This document shows, piece by piece, positions 23,142 through 30,211 of a stretch of DNA of 38,586 bases. Positions within the stretch are counted from its first letter, which is position 1. The number at the start of each line of letters is the position of its first letter. Origin of the DNA: an uncultured Blautia sp. Lineage in GTDB: Bacteria > Bacillota > Clostridia > Lachnospirales > Lachnospiraceae. The stretch is taken from positions 1 through 38,586 of the forward strand of contig UQCM01000023.1 in assembly GCA_900539525.1 (NCBI GenBank). Reading direction: 5' to 3'. Below the pieces are notes generated by a model. It had not been told where the DNA came from. It saw only the letters and a program-made list of their open reading frames with translations, and did not search any database. Both the position numbers and the translations under genes were made by a program.

Positions 23142-23263
23142 CAAAAGCCATGATGTCGATGCTGATGTTTTTTTCAGCTCAACGTCAGATGAATCAGGAA
23201 ATGGAAAAGGATTTGAGTGAGAATCCCCTGCATTTTGGAATGCAGTGATGGCTTTGTGGGGTA

Positions 23264-23312
23264 GTTACAGTTCAGCGCGAAGCGTGTTGCTGATTACGGA
23301 GTGAACAGCAGC
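23264..23312 (+). repeat. Mini subfamily B repeat with 27-nt hairpin
   Basis: It starts GTTACAGTTCAGCGCGAAG and ends with the 27-nt module at 23286-23312 (GTTGCTG...CAGCAGC). Compared with the full copy (GTTACTG...CAGTAAC), both arms have changed at the same base pair, so pairing is kept. It lies in the leader of the next gene. Confidence 0.6.
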
Positions 23313-23338
23313 GTATACAGTATTTCAGGAGGAGTATC

Positions 23339-24601
23339 ATGAAAAAAATAAAGAAATTTGCGGTGTGCCTTGTGCTCGGAATAACTGCAGCGTCCCTGGC
23401 AGTCGGATGCAGAAAAAAGCCGAAGGAGACAGAATCTGTTTCGGAACAGATTACAGAGTCTTTGACGGAGAAGGCGACAGAGGTTGAGGAGAAGACAGGA
23501 ACAGCCATGACGCAGACGAAGCTCTACACATCCAGAGACAAAACGTTTTCGATCAGTCTGCCGGACAGCTCATGGAAGAATACAAAGGATACCGAGGAAG
23601 CTCTGGTATTTGAGTCGGAAGAGGGAAGTATTACGATTGCCCATTTATCGGGGAGTGATGTTTCGGCTGTAAAACTTCCGACTACCGGGGAAGAGGTGTT
23701 GAGTAATTTTACAGCAGCAGGCAAAGACGCGGAGCAATATGAGATTATAGAGTTTAAAAAGAGCACTGCGGGGAGTGTGGATCAGTATCACACCGTTATC
23801 AAATGCACGGATCCGAATGAAGATTATTCATATTCCATCGGATATGATCTTGCAACCGATACGGAGATCTATTCGGTAACCGGTCTGGTAAAGGATGATA
23901 ATGAATCTGTGATGAAAAGCATTAAGACTGCGGTAGAGAGTTTTAAGCTTTTGAAAAAGTCAACTGCCGGGGCAGGAAGTACCGGGAATGATTCCTCTGA
24001 TGGTTCTGCGGACAGCAGTCCGTCAGGAAACACCAAAGTGATTTACGATTCCAGCGGAAATCCGATCACTGTCACAAAAGGCACAGATGGAGTATGGAAG
24101 GACAGCAGCGGAAAGAGCTATGATATGCAGCAGTATGGCGTAATGGGGAGTGACGGTTACTGGTATACGTATCAAGCGCCATCCGGCGGTGGAACCAATA
24201 CGGGAAATAATGACGACAACAACAGCAATAATAACAGCAATAGCAATAATAATACAAATAACGGTGACAATAATAATAACAATAACGCAAACAGTTCAGA
24301 GACCGGGGGCTTCTATGACCGCGATGGAAACTACATCTCAGTGACCAAAGACAGCAACGGGAACTGGGTTGATTCTTATGGAACGGTTTACTATTTCGGA
24401 GACAGCGGTGTGACAGATAATGCAGGTAATTACTATCCATATCAGGACAGCAGTGAATCGACAGGCTTTTATGATAATAACGGTAATTATATCACAGTCA
24501 CAAAGGATGCGAATGGAAACTGGGTAGATACATCAGGAGCGAAATATACATTTGGTGATACAGGAGTAACAGATGAAGCCGGAAATTTCTATCCTTATTA
24601 A
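23339..24601 (+). CDS. Secreted lipoprotein with a PsbP-like region, Asn-rich linker and C-terminal repeats
   Basis: The 420-residue product has a lipoprotein signal with lipobox LAVGC (Cys24) and should be anchored outside the membrane. Residues 60-210 form a globular region (FSISLPDSSWKNT ... IKTAVESFKLL) that recalls PsbP/DUF1795-like folds; this is tentative. The rest has three copies of a 40-45-residue repeat, YDxxGNxITVTKDxxGxWVDSxGxxYxF followed by GVTDxAGNxYPY, at about 236-280, 325-368 and 377-420. The first copy is the most diverged and is separated from the other two by an Asn-rich linker (about 285-320). The architecture suggests surface display or binding. No catalytic residues are apparent, and the function is unknown. 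Confidence 0.75.
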   Translation: MKKIKKFAVCLVLGITAASLAVGCRKKPKETESVSEQITESLTEKATEVEEKTGTAMTQTKLYTSRDKTFSISLPDSSWKNTKDTEEALVFESEEGSITIAHLSGSDVSAVKLPTTGEEVLSNFTAAGKDAEQYEIIEFKKSTAGSVDQYHTVIKCTDPNEDYSYSIGYDLATDTEIYSVTGLVKDDNESVMKSIKTAVESFKLLKKSTAGAGSTGNDSSDGSADSSPSGNTKVIYDSSGNPITVTKGTDGVWKDSSGKSYDMQQYGVMGSDGYWYTYQAPSGGGTNTGNNDDNNSNNNSNSNNNTNNGDNNNNNNANSSETGGFYDRDGNYISVTKDSNGNWVDSYGTVYYFGDSGVTDNAGNYYPYQDSSESTGFYDNNGNYITVTKDANGNWVDTSGAKYTFGDTGVTDEAGNFYPY

Positions 24602-24625
24602 AAATTGTAACCGTTGAGTATCTTC

Positions 24626-24673
24626 ATATTCACAAAAAAAGCGTACTTTTGTACGTTTTTTTTTGTGAATATG
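24626..24673. terminator. Long palindromic terminator
   Basis: CATATTCAC plus an A-rich run and GCGTAC pairs with GTACG plus a T-rich run and GTGAATATG. It ends the lipoprotein gene and could work in both directions. Confidence 0.85.
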
Positions 24674-24772
24674 GGAAATTCCTTGTTGTAATGGGAGATT
24701 CCCGAAAATTCTATTTGTAATTCAACATAAAATTTTTGAATGAGGAGTTTAAAGATTTGTTATACTTTGTTC

Positions 24773-24801
24773 TTGTATATGAGATTTGCTGATGATATAA
24801 T
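24773..24801 (+). promoter_or_regulatory. Promoter of the V4R-GGDEF operon
   Basis: -35 TTGTAT (24773-24778) and -10 TATAAT (24796-24801) are spaced exactly 17 bases apart. Transcription from about 24808 gives a leader of about 214 bases. Confidence 0.7.
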
Positions 24802-24841
24802 ATGATACAAAAGTCAGAAGGCCATGTATTTTTATGTCTAT

Positions 24842-24965
24842 GGGTCCCGCAAAACATGAGCAAGTAGCCATTTTTCGAAGAAAAATGAGCGGATTGCGAA
24901 TGTTTTCGTCGATTTTGAGAGTGCGAAGCACGGAAAATCGACGTAAGGCTCATTTGTCGGGTAAC
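24842..24965 (+). ncRNA. Structured leader element before the V4R-GGDEF operon
   Basis: Nested stems are visible: ATGAGC (24885-24890) with GCTCAT (24948-24953); CGTCGATTTT (24907-24916) with AAAATCGACG (24934-24943); GTGC with GCAC (24921-24931). A second ATGAGC (24856-24861) and a CCCG/CGGG pair (24846/24958) could form an alternative outer stem, and CATTTTTC/GAAAAATG (24869-24887) would occupy part of the inner ATGAGC. Such mutually exclusive pairings fit a switching leader. A mobile repeat is the alternative, since its complement begins GTTAC. It matches no riboswitch class I know. Confidence 0.55.
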
Positions 24966-25021
24966 TCGTAATATGACGGGATTCATCGAAAGATAAATTA
25001 TGCGAAAAGGTAAAAAGTGAT

Positions 25022-25561
25022 ATGAGTGAGAATATTTTTTTAGAGAGTATACCTCCTGTTACGTTTGACGAGTATGTGAATTTTGATAAAGCATGCAGAG
25101 GAAATATGGGTGAACTGATATCAGTGTCGGTTTATCGGCTGCTGGAATATTCGTTAAGAGAAGAGCTGAAAGAACGGTTTGGAAAAGAGGAGCAGATTGA
25201 GATTTTCAGAAAGGCAGGATACCGTTCAGGGTGTTATTTCGCAAAGAATGTGCTGGATCTGACGCTTCCTATGAATGAATTTATTGCACAGCTTCATTCC
25301 CGTATGGCTGAACTGAAGATCGGGGTACTCAGGGTGGAAAGGATTGAGGAACAGACAGGAAAGATTGTTCTGACAGTTGCTGAGGATGCAGATTGTTCAG
25401 GACTTCCGATCCTGGGAGAGGCTGTCTGCAATTATGATGAAGGTTTTATTGCAGGAATTCTATCTACATACAGTGGAAAGCATTACATGGCAGTGGAGGT
25501 AGACTGCTGGGCAACAGGAGACAGAGTCTGCAGATTCTGTGCTGAGGTCAAGGGAGAGTAA
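25022..25561 (+). CDS. V4R-domain small-molecule sensor protein
   Basis: The 179-residue protein ends in a V4R (4-vinyl reductase) domain: CNYDEGFIAGILSTYSGK, then EVDCWATGDRVCRFCAEV, with the conserved Gly-Asp and three closely spaced Cys residues (about 161-174). V4R domains bind small hydrophobic or tetrapyrrole-like ligands and often form the sensory part of regulators; the ligand here is unknown. The N-terminal half (1-80) is helical. It stands alone, without an output domain, 30 bases before a GGDEF protein. The likely role is to pass a ligand signal to that diguanylate cyclase. Its transcript carries the structured leader described above. Confidence 0.8.
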   Translation: MSENIFLESIPPVTFDEYVNFDKACRGNMGELISVSVYRLLEYSLREELKERFGKEEQIEIFRKAGYRSGCYFAKNVLDLTLPMNEFIAQLHSRMAELKIGVLRVERIEEQTGKIVLTVAEDADCSGLPILGEAVCNYDEGFIAGILSTYSGKHYMAVEVDCWATGDRVCRFCAEVKGE

Positions 25562-25591
25562 CAACAAGAGATAAAACAGAGTTCAACAGTG

Positions 25592-26833
25592 ATGGAAAAT
25601 AAAAACAGTGAAATTTTATTTGAATATTTGAGAAGTATTCTGTATGATACGAAAACAATAGAACTGAATATCGATGCGTTGGATGAGTCGTTTAGAAAGC
25701 TTGGAAGAGGTATGCAGTATCTTGATCAGGCAGTGCAGGAGATGAAAAGCTACACGGCGGATCTTTCAATCGGAAATTTGTCAGGGCACTATCCGGGGCG
25801 GGATAATTTTCTGTGTGAGAATCTGAAAAACCTTCATGCCAATCTGAATCATCTGACCTGGCAGGCAAAGCAGGTTGCTTCCGGTGATTATTCGCAGCAT
25901 GTGTCATACCTGGGAGAGTTTTCTGAAGCATTTAATACGATGACAGGACAGCTATGCGAGCGTGAGAGAATGCTGAAGCAGGATGCAGAAAAAGAGAAAA
26001 AACGGGCAGCCATGATGGAAGGATATCATGAGCTTTTGCTGGAAATGATGCACAGGAGCCATGAGCATATTCTGGTGCTTGATGAAGATACAAAAGAAAT
26101 CGTGTACGGAAACCGACAGGGGGAGCCGGATGTGGAATCCTGTAACATAGGATTCGAAGAATTAGATGAAGTGGAACAGATCATTGTTGCAAAGAATGAC
26201 ATCGAAGAAAAGATATGGGAAGCAGAGGACAGCCAGGGCAGGAGCTACCGTATCATGACAGCATTGATTGAATGGCAGGGACACCGCGCACATGCACATA
26301 TCATACGCGATATCACAGAAGAAAGGCAGAGGGAAGAAAAGCTTGCGGATCAGGCATACACGGACTCTCTTACCAATATCGGAAACCGTTTCTACTTTAA
26401 CGAACAGATGAAACGGTTACTGGATCGAAAGCTTTCGTTTGTACTGTGCTATTTTGATCTGGATCATTTAAAGTATATTAATGACAGGTTTGGACATGCT
26501 GAGGGAGATGTGTATCTCTGTACATTTGCGTCTGCAGTGAAGAACAGGATCCGTGAAAATGATATTTTTGCCAGAATTGGCGGGGATGAGTTCTGTGCAG
26601 TGTTTGAGGAATGCCCGAAAAAGGTGGCTGAGCAAAAGCTGGAAAAGATTTTGTGCGAATTTTCAGATATGCACATAGAAAAATATCCGGCAAGCTTCAG
26701 CTATGGGACCGTAGAAGTGAAAGCATATGATGAGAATCTGAGTATAAGTGACATATTAAAATGTGCAGATGATGAAATGTATGTACAAAAAAAGATCCAT
26801 AGACAAAAATACAAAGAAAAGATCCGGGATTAA
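25592..26833 (+). CDS. Diguanylate cyclase (GGDEF) with HAMP-like and PAS-like regions
   Basis: The 413-residue protein has no membrane segment. A helical N-terminus with a HAMP-like stretch (about 85-125, VASGDYSQHVSYLGEFSEAF) is followed by a coiled coil, a PAS-like module (about 145-250) and a GGDEF domain with YTDSLTNIGNR, FDLDHLKYIND and an intact ARIGGDEF active site. The inhibitory I-site REND lies five residues before GGDEF, so feedback by c-di-GMP is likely. The ATG at 25592 follows a GTG at 25589; neither has a strong binding site, which suggests coupling to the upstream V4R gene. Together they form a cytoplasmic ligand-to-c-di-GMP module. Confidence 0.9.
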   Translation: MENKNSEILFEYLRSILYDTKTIELNIDALDESFRKLGRGMQYLDQAVQEMKSYTADLSIGNLSGHYPGRDNFLCENLKNLHANLNHLTWQAKQVASGDYSQHVSYLGEFSEAFNTMTGQLCERERMLKQDAEKEKKRAAMMEGYHELLLEMMHRSHEHILVLDEDTKEIVYGNRQGEPDVESCNIGFEELDEVEQIIVAKNDIEEKIWEAEDSQGRSYRIMTALIEWQGHRAHAHIIRDITEERQREEKLADQAYTDSLTNIGNRFYFNEQMKRLLDRKLSFVLCYFDLDHLKYINDRFGHAEGDVYLCTFASAVKNRIRENDIFARIGGDEFCAVFEECPKKVAEQKLEKILCEFSDMHIEKYPASFSYGTVEVKAYDENLSISDILKCADDEMYVQKKIHRQKYKEKIRD

Positions 26834-26849
26834 GAAAAGAATTTCTTAC

Positions 26850-26879
26850 GGTATAAAATTCCATTGTTTGCAAATAATA
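26850..26879 (+). promoter_or_regulatory. Possible sigma-F/sigma-G promoter of spoVT
   Basis: GGTATA, 17 bases, then AATAATA resembles forespore promoters (-35 near TGMATA, -10 near CATWMTA) and lies 39 bases upstream of spoVT, a forespore gene in Bacillus. The match is imperfect. Confidence 0.35.
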
Positions 26880-26918
26880 GTATAAGCCATATTAATTTGC
26901 AGACGGAGGATTTTTTAT

Positions 26919-27467
26919 ATGAAAGCTACAGGTATTGTGAGAAGAATAGATGACCTTGGAAGGGTTGTAATCCCGAAGGAAATTCGCAGAACACTGCGTA
27001 TCAGAGAAGGGGCACCGCTTGAAATCTTTACAGACAGGGAAGGGGAGATCGTGTTGAAGAAATACTCACCCATCGGAGAACTGGGAGCTTTTTCAAAGGA
27101 GTATGCGGAGGCGCTGGCACAGGCCAGCGGACATGCTGTCTACATCACAGACCGGGATCAGGTCATCGCTGCTTCAGGAGGAATGAAAAAAGAGTCTGTT
27201 GGAAAATCGATCAGTCAGGAGCTGGAGCGTGTGATTCATAGCAGAGAGCAGGTACTGTCCGCAGGAGATGGACGGAAATTTGTGAGAGTCATACAGGATG
27301 AAGACGGAGGAGGCTGTTCGCAGGTAGTCTGCCCGATTTTGTGTGAAGGTGATGCGATAGGTGCTGTCATTTTGATGAGTAAAGACAACAGACGCAGGCT
27401 TGGTGAGACAGAGCAGATACTGGCGCGCTGTGCGGCGGGCTTTCTGGGGCGTCAGATGGAGCAGTAG
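26919..27467 (+). CDS. spoVT: Stage V sporulation protein T, AbrB-type regulator
   Basis: The 182-residue protein starts with an AbrB swapped-hairpin DNA-binding domain: MKATGIVRRIDDLGRVVIPKEIRRTL and IREGAPLEIFTDREGEIVLKKYSP (1-52). A GAF-like domain follows (about 60-180, YITDRDQVIAASG ... IGAVILMSKD). This combination and length are diagnostic of SpoVT, which tunes sigma-G-dependent gene expression in the forespore. ACGGAGGA precedes the ATG. It is convergent with the VanY-like gene; only 46 bases lie between the stops. Confidence 0.95.
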   Translation: MKATGIVRRIDDLGRVVIPKEIRRTLRIREGAPLEIFTDREGEIVLKKYSPIGELGAFSKEYAEALAQASGHAVYITDRDQVIAASGGMKKESVGKSISQELERVIHSREQVLSAGDGRKFVRVIQDEDGGGCSQVVCPILCEGDAIGAVILMSKDNRRRLGETEQILARCAAGFLGRQMEQ

Positions 27468-27484
27468 GAAAGAGGCAGGTTAAC

Positions 27485-27500
27485 GTTACTGTTCACACGT
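27485..27500 (+). repeat. Solo terminal repeat of the subfamily B MITE
   Basis: GTTACTGTTCACACGT equals the outer end of the element at 29805-29960 (15 of 16 to its right end). No partner end lies nearby, so it is a remnant between two convergent genes. Confidence 0.55.
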
Positions 27501-27513
27501 GAGATGAAGGCAG

Positions 27514-28062
27514 CTATTGTGCGTGATACTCCTCCAGCGTCAGACCTGTAATAGCCAGATAGAGAGCAAGTGATTTTGTGACATACCGGATATGCCAGGG
27601 TTCCCATGCATATCCGGTAATTTTTTCTTTTTCTTTCGGATAGCGCAGAATAAATCCATGCAGATGTGCATGTTTAGAAAGCCAGCGACCCTCGGATGTG
27701 GAGGCGAATTGCTCCGTAAGCTCAAAATCTGCTGCGGCGCATGAGACATCCAGTGCCAGTCCTGTCTGATGTTCACTGGCGCCGGGAGGTGCCACATAGC
27801 GCGCATCAGCAGCATTTTCATAGAGCTCCTTCTGACGTCTGTAAGGGCGGTATCCGGAAATTCCCCAAAGTGTAAATCCGGCATTTCTGGCATCAGCAAA
27901 CAGTCTCTCAGCGGCATGTGCGGCCTGAAATTCAAGCATACGTTTCGGACTGCCTGACGGGGCATCGAAAGGAATATCCGGACAGATCAGATTGTCTGGA
28001 ACAAAGTCAGCTTCCAGACGACAGTCTTTGTTTACAAGTATTTCATAGTGGTATTCTTTCAT
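27514..28062 (-). CDS. VanY-type D-alanyl-D-alanine carboxypeptidase family protein
   Basis: The 182-residue protein has the zinc peptidase motifs of the VanY/M15B family: SGYRPYRRQKELY, PGASEHQTGLALDV (SxHxxGxAxD, zinc His and Asp) and EPWHIRYV (catalytic Glu and zinc His). It should cut the terminal D-Ala of peptidoglycan stem peptides. No signal peptide or membrane anchor is visible, so it may be cytosolic, released, or act in a spore compartment. The ATG at 28062 is chosen because AAAGGGGA lies upstream; a longer frame to 28113 passes through a repeat. The binding site sits in one arm of a perfect inverted repeat (28059-28150), which may limit translation. Confidence 0.85.
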   Translation of the reverse strand: MKEYHYEILVNKDCRLEADFVPDNLICPDIPFDAPSGSPKRMLEFQAAHAAERLFADARNAGFTLWGISGYRPYRRQKELYENAADARYVAPPGASEHQTGLALDVSCAAADFELTEQFASTSEGRWLSKHAHLHGFILRYPKEKEKITGYAWEPWHIRYVTKSLALYLAITGLTLEEYHAQ

Positions 28063-28150
28063 AAAATGCCTTCCCCTTTCATAAAAATCATAACCTTTTG
28101 ACCCTGGCATCATGACAGGTTATCTTATGAAAGGGGAAGGCATCTTATGA
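28059..28150. repeat. 26-bp inverted repeat enclosing a dispersed repeat, over the VanY-like ribosome binding site
   Basis: Arms 28059-28084 and 28125-28150 match at 25 of 26 positions, with a perfect core ATGCCTTCCCCTTTCATAA. Inside, ATAACC (28090-28095) pairs with GGTTAT (28118-28123). In the minus-strand transcript the stem buries the AAAGGGGA site and the start codon of the carboxypeptidase. The loop is the TTTTGACCCTGGCATC repeat (28095-28117). Confidence 0.8.
28095..28117 (+). repeat. Dispersed TTTTGACCCTGGCATC repeat, copy 3
   Basis: CTTTTGACCCTGGCATCATG followed by ACA forms the loop of the long inverted repeat at 28059-28150. Confidence 0.65.
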
Positions 28151-28162
28151 CCGTGATACGGA

Positions 28163-29632
28163 TTATTTTTTGTCCAGAGAATCCATGCTCATCTTTTCCA
28201 GCAGGTCTGATTTAATCTGATAAAGTTTGTCTGAAAGATCTACATAAACAGCCTGAGGATTCACGAAACGTTTTGTCTCGTCCCAGAGCGTATCCAGTTC
28301 TTTCATACAAAGACTGCGGATATCCATGACGCTTGGAGAATCATAAACACACTCGCCATTTTTAAATACTGGTACAAGCAGTTCCCTCAGTTTATAGGTG
28401 TTTGCTTTTATCTTTGTCTTTTTCCATGTGGCATGAGGATCGAAGATGATCATATCTTTCGTTTCATCGAAGGTTTCGTCTGCCAGTGCGATCAGATCGG
28501 CTTTGATTTTTCCATGGCTTTTGTCGTAAATACGAAAAACGGTTTTGTTTCCGGGATTCGTGATCTTTTCTGTGTTTTCAGAAAGCTTGATTTTCGGAAT
28601 AAATTCGCCGGTTGCTTCGTCTTTGATCGCTGCCAGTTTGTAAACACCGCCGAAGGATGGGCAGTCCTTGGATGTGATCAGATTTGTTCCGACTCCCCAG
28701 GAGGAGATCTTACAGCCCTGGAGCTTCAAACTCTGGATCAGATATTCATCCAGGTCACTGGAGGCGGCGATATATGCATCCTCGAACCCGGCGGCATCCA
28801 GAAGCTTTCTTGCCTGTTTGGACATGTAGGCAAGATCACCGCTGTCGAGACGGATACCGTAGTGTTTCAGTTCAATACCTGAGTCACGCATTTCCTGGAA
28901 GACACGAATGGCATTGGGGACGCCGGACTTCAGCGTATCATAAGTGTCTACCAGAAGACAGCAGGCATTCGGATACAGGTCCGCATAGGTGCGAAAAGCG
29001 GTATATTCATCCGGAAAGCTCATGATCCAGCTGTGAGCATGAGTACCCATAACAGGTACATGAAAAAGCTGACCGGCCAGGACATTTGAAGTACCGACGC
29101 AGCCGCCGATCATAGCGGCACGTGCACCGTAAACGCCGGCGTCCGGCCCCTGGGCACGACGCAGACCAAATTCCATGATACCGTCTCCCTGTGCAGCATA
29201 AACGACACGGGAGGCTTTCGTGGCGATCAGGCTCTGATGATTGATGATTGTCAGAATCGCAGTTTCTACAAGCTGGGCTTCCATGATCGGTGCCACCACT
29301 TTGATGAGAGGCTCCCGCGGAAAAACAACTGTGCCTTCAGGGATCGCATAGATGTCACCGGAAAATCTGAAGTTGCTCAGATAGTCAAGAAAATCATCAT
29401 CAAAAATATGCAGTCCCCGCAGATAAGAGATATCCTCGCTGGAAAAGCGCAGATTCTTGATATAATCAATGACCTGTTCCAGTCCGGCAGCGATGGCATA
29501 TCCTCCGCCGCTTGGATTCAGTCTGTAAAAGGCATCAAAAATCACCGTTTCTGTGGCATGGCTTTTAAAATAGCCCTGCATCATGGTAAGCTCATACAAG
29601 TCAGTTAATAGTGTCAGATTCATAGTACTCAT
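28163..29632 (-). CDS. pncB: Nicotinate phosphoribosyltransferase
   Basis: The 489-residue enzyme joins nicotinate and PRPP to make nicotinate mononucleotide for NAD salvage. Typical segments are LLTDLYELTMMQGYF at the start, FGLRRAQGPDAGVYGARA, GTHAHSWIMSF (the phosphorylated His region) and RLDSGDLAYMSKQAR for PRPP binding. The length equals the clostridial family. Two close ATGs are possible; 29632 has GAGGAG 11 bases upstream. It is upstream of the VanY-like gene on the same strand, separated by the inverted repeat. A candidate operator lies in its upstream region. Confidence 0.95.
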   Translation of the reverse strand: MSTMNLTLLTDLYELTMMQGYFKSHATETVIFDAFYRLNPSGGGYAIAAGLEQVIDYIKNLRFSSEDISYLRGLHIFDDDFLDYLSNFRFSGDIYAIPEGTVVFPREPLIKVVAPIMEAQLVETAILTIINHQSLIATKASRVVYAAQGDGIMEFGLRRAQGPDAGVYGARAAMIGGCVGTSNVLAGQLFHVPVMGTHAHSWIMSFPDEYTAFRTYADLYPNACCLLVDTYDTLKSGVPNAIRVFQEMRDSGIELKHYGIRLDSGDLAYMSKQARKLLDAAGFEDAYIAASSDLDEYLIQSLKLQGCKISSWGVGTNLITSKDCPSFGGVYKLAAIKDEATGEFIPKIKLSENTEKITNPGNKTVFRIYDKSHGKIKADLIALADETFDETKDMIIFDPHATWKKTKIKANTYKLRELLVPVFKNGECVYDSPSVMDIRSLCMKELDTLWDETKRFVNPQAVYVDLSDKLYQIKSDLLEKMSMDSLDKK

Positions 29633-29701
29633 AGCATTCGTTTCTCCTCATTAGAAATCGCAAGGTAATCATTTACTACCTTCACAGGTACATTGCAAGC
29701 T

Positions 29702-29718
29702 ACAGTCATGTCAACTGT
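29702..29718. promoter_or_regulatory. Candidate operator upstream of pncB
   Basis: ACAGTCATGTCAACTGT is an inverted repeat (ACAGT-N7-ACTGT) 70 bases before the pncB start. On the minus strand it contains TTGACA, a likely -35 box, so a repressor there would block transcription. A niacin-responsive regulator is possible but the site was not matched to a known motif. Confidence 0.4.
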
Positions 29719-29804
29719 CCTTACAGTAACAATTTGCTTTTTATTGTTATATCACATTAAAGGAATTTATCCAAGTCCCAATTTTGGTTTAGATGAGCAA
29801 GCGC

Positions 29805-29960
29805 GTTACTGTTCACTCCGTGACCAGTAACACGTTTCGCGATGCACAGATATGATGCATTCTGCATCATATCGCGCTGCTACTCTCGGGTTTTTACGTG
29901 ACTTTCGCTTCGCTGCACTCACAGAAAACCCCTCGAACTGGCTGACGTGTGAATAGTAAC
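29805..29960 (+). mobile_element. MITE-like element, full 156-bp copy (subfamily B) with perfect 8-bp target duplication
   Basis: The ends GTTACTGTTCAC (29805-29816) and GTGTGAATAGTAAC (29947-29960) are inverted repeats. Perfect direct repeats GCAAGCGC flank it at 29797-29804 and 29961-29968. It has no coding capacity. The left 27 bases (29805-29831) fold as GTTACTG/CAGTAAC, and GATGCA/TGCATC-type pairs lie further in. Its length is close to subfamily A (153 bp). Confidence 0.88.
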
Positions 29961-30071
29961 GCAAGCGCCTCATAAGTGAGGAGGTGGGGAGCAGAGGTGG
30001 GATTGCCCACTTTGTTCCAATTTGACAGTAACAGTGAAGAAATAAAAATGTTATTCATAAAAGTTTTCCTA

Positions 30072-30100
30072 TTTTCAAAAGAAGAGAAATAGAGTATAAT
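30072..30100 (+). promoter_or_regulatory. Promoter of the transketolase operon
   Basis: -35 TTTTCA and -10 TATAAT are spaced 17 bases apart. The resulting leader of about 133 bases contains a CCCCGGCAG/CTGCAGGGG hairpin (about 30121-30146) and the repeat at 30191. No TPP riboswitch motif is present. Confidence 0.6.
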
Positions 30101-30175
30101 CAGCTTGCAGAGCACACAATCCCCGGCAGAATGGCTGCAGGGGCAGCTGCGCAAAGCGCGGAAAAATCCGAAGGT

Positions 30176-30211
30176 ATCATGGGCTCAAATGCTTTTGAAC
30201 CCGACATCATA
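30176..30211 (+). repeat. Dispersed repeat, copy 4, as a hairpin in the transketolase leader
   Basis: GCTTTTGAACCCGACATCAT (30191-30210) is a diverged copy of the TTTTGACCCTGGCATC motif. With the preceding ATCATGGGCTCAAAT it forms a GGG-TCAAA/TTTGA-CCC stem 15-20 bases before the ribosome binding site. Confidence 0.5.

Noticed and set aside
23093..23338. Small protein gene between ribF and the lipoprotein
   Set aside because: The frames are short, lack binding sites and overlap repeats and a promoter.
24842..24965. Known c-di-GMP (GEMM) riboswitch in the V4R leader
   Set aside because: The conserved CACGCAAAGC-like and GGTAGCCGGG-like segments are not found, so the element is listed only as an unclassified structure.
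28148..28210. Small plus-strand ORF starting in the right arm of the inverted repeat
   Set aside because: It has a good binding-site-like sequence only because the arm duplicates the VanY-like start region; the 20-odd codons run antisense into pncB and show no family features.
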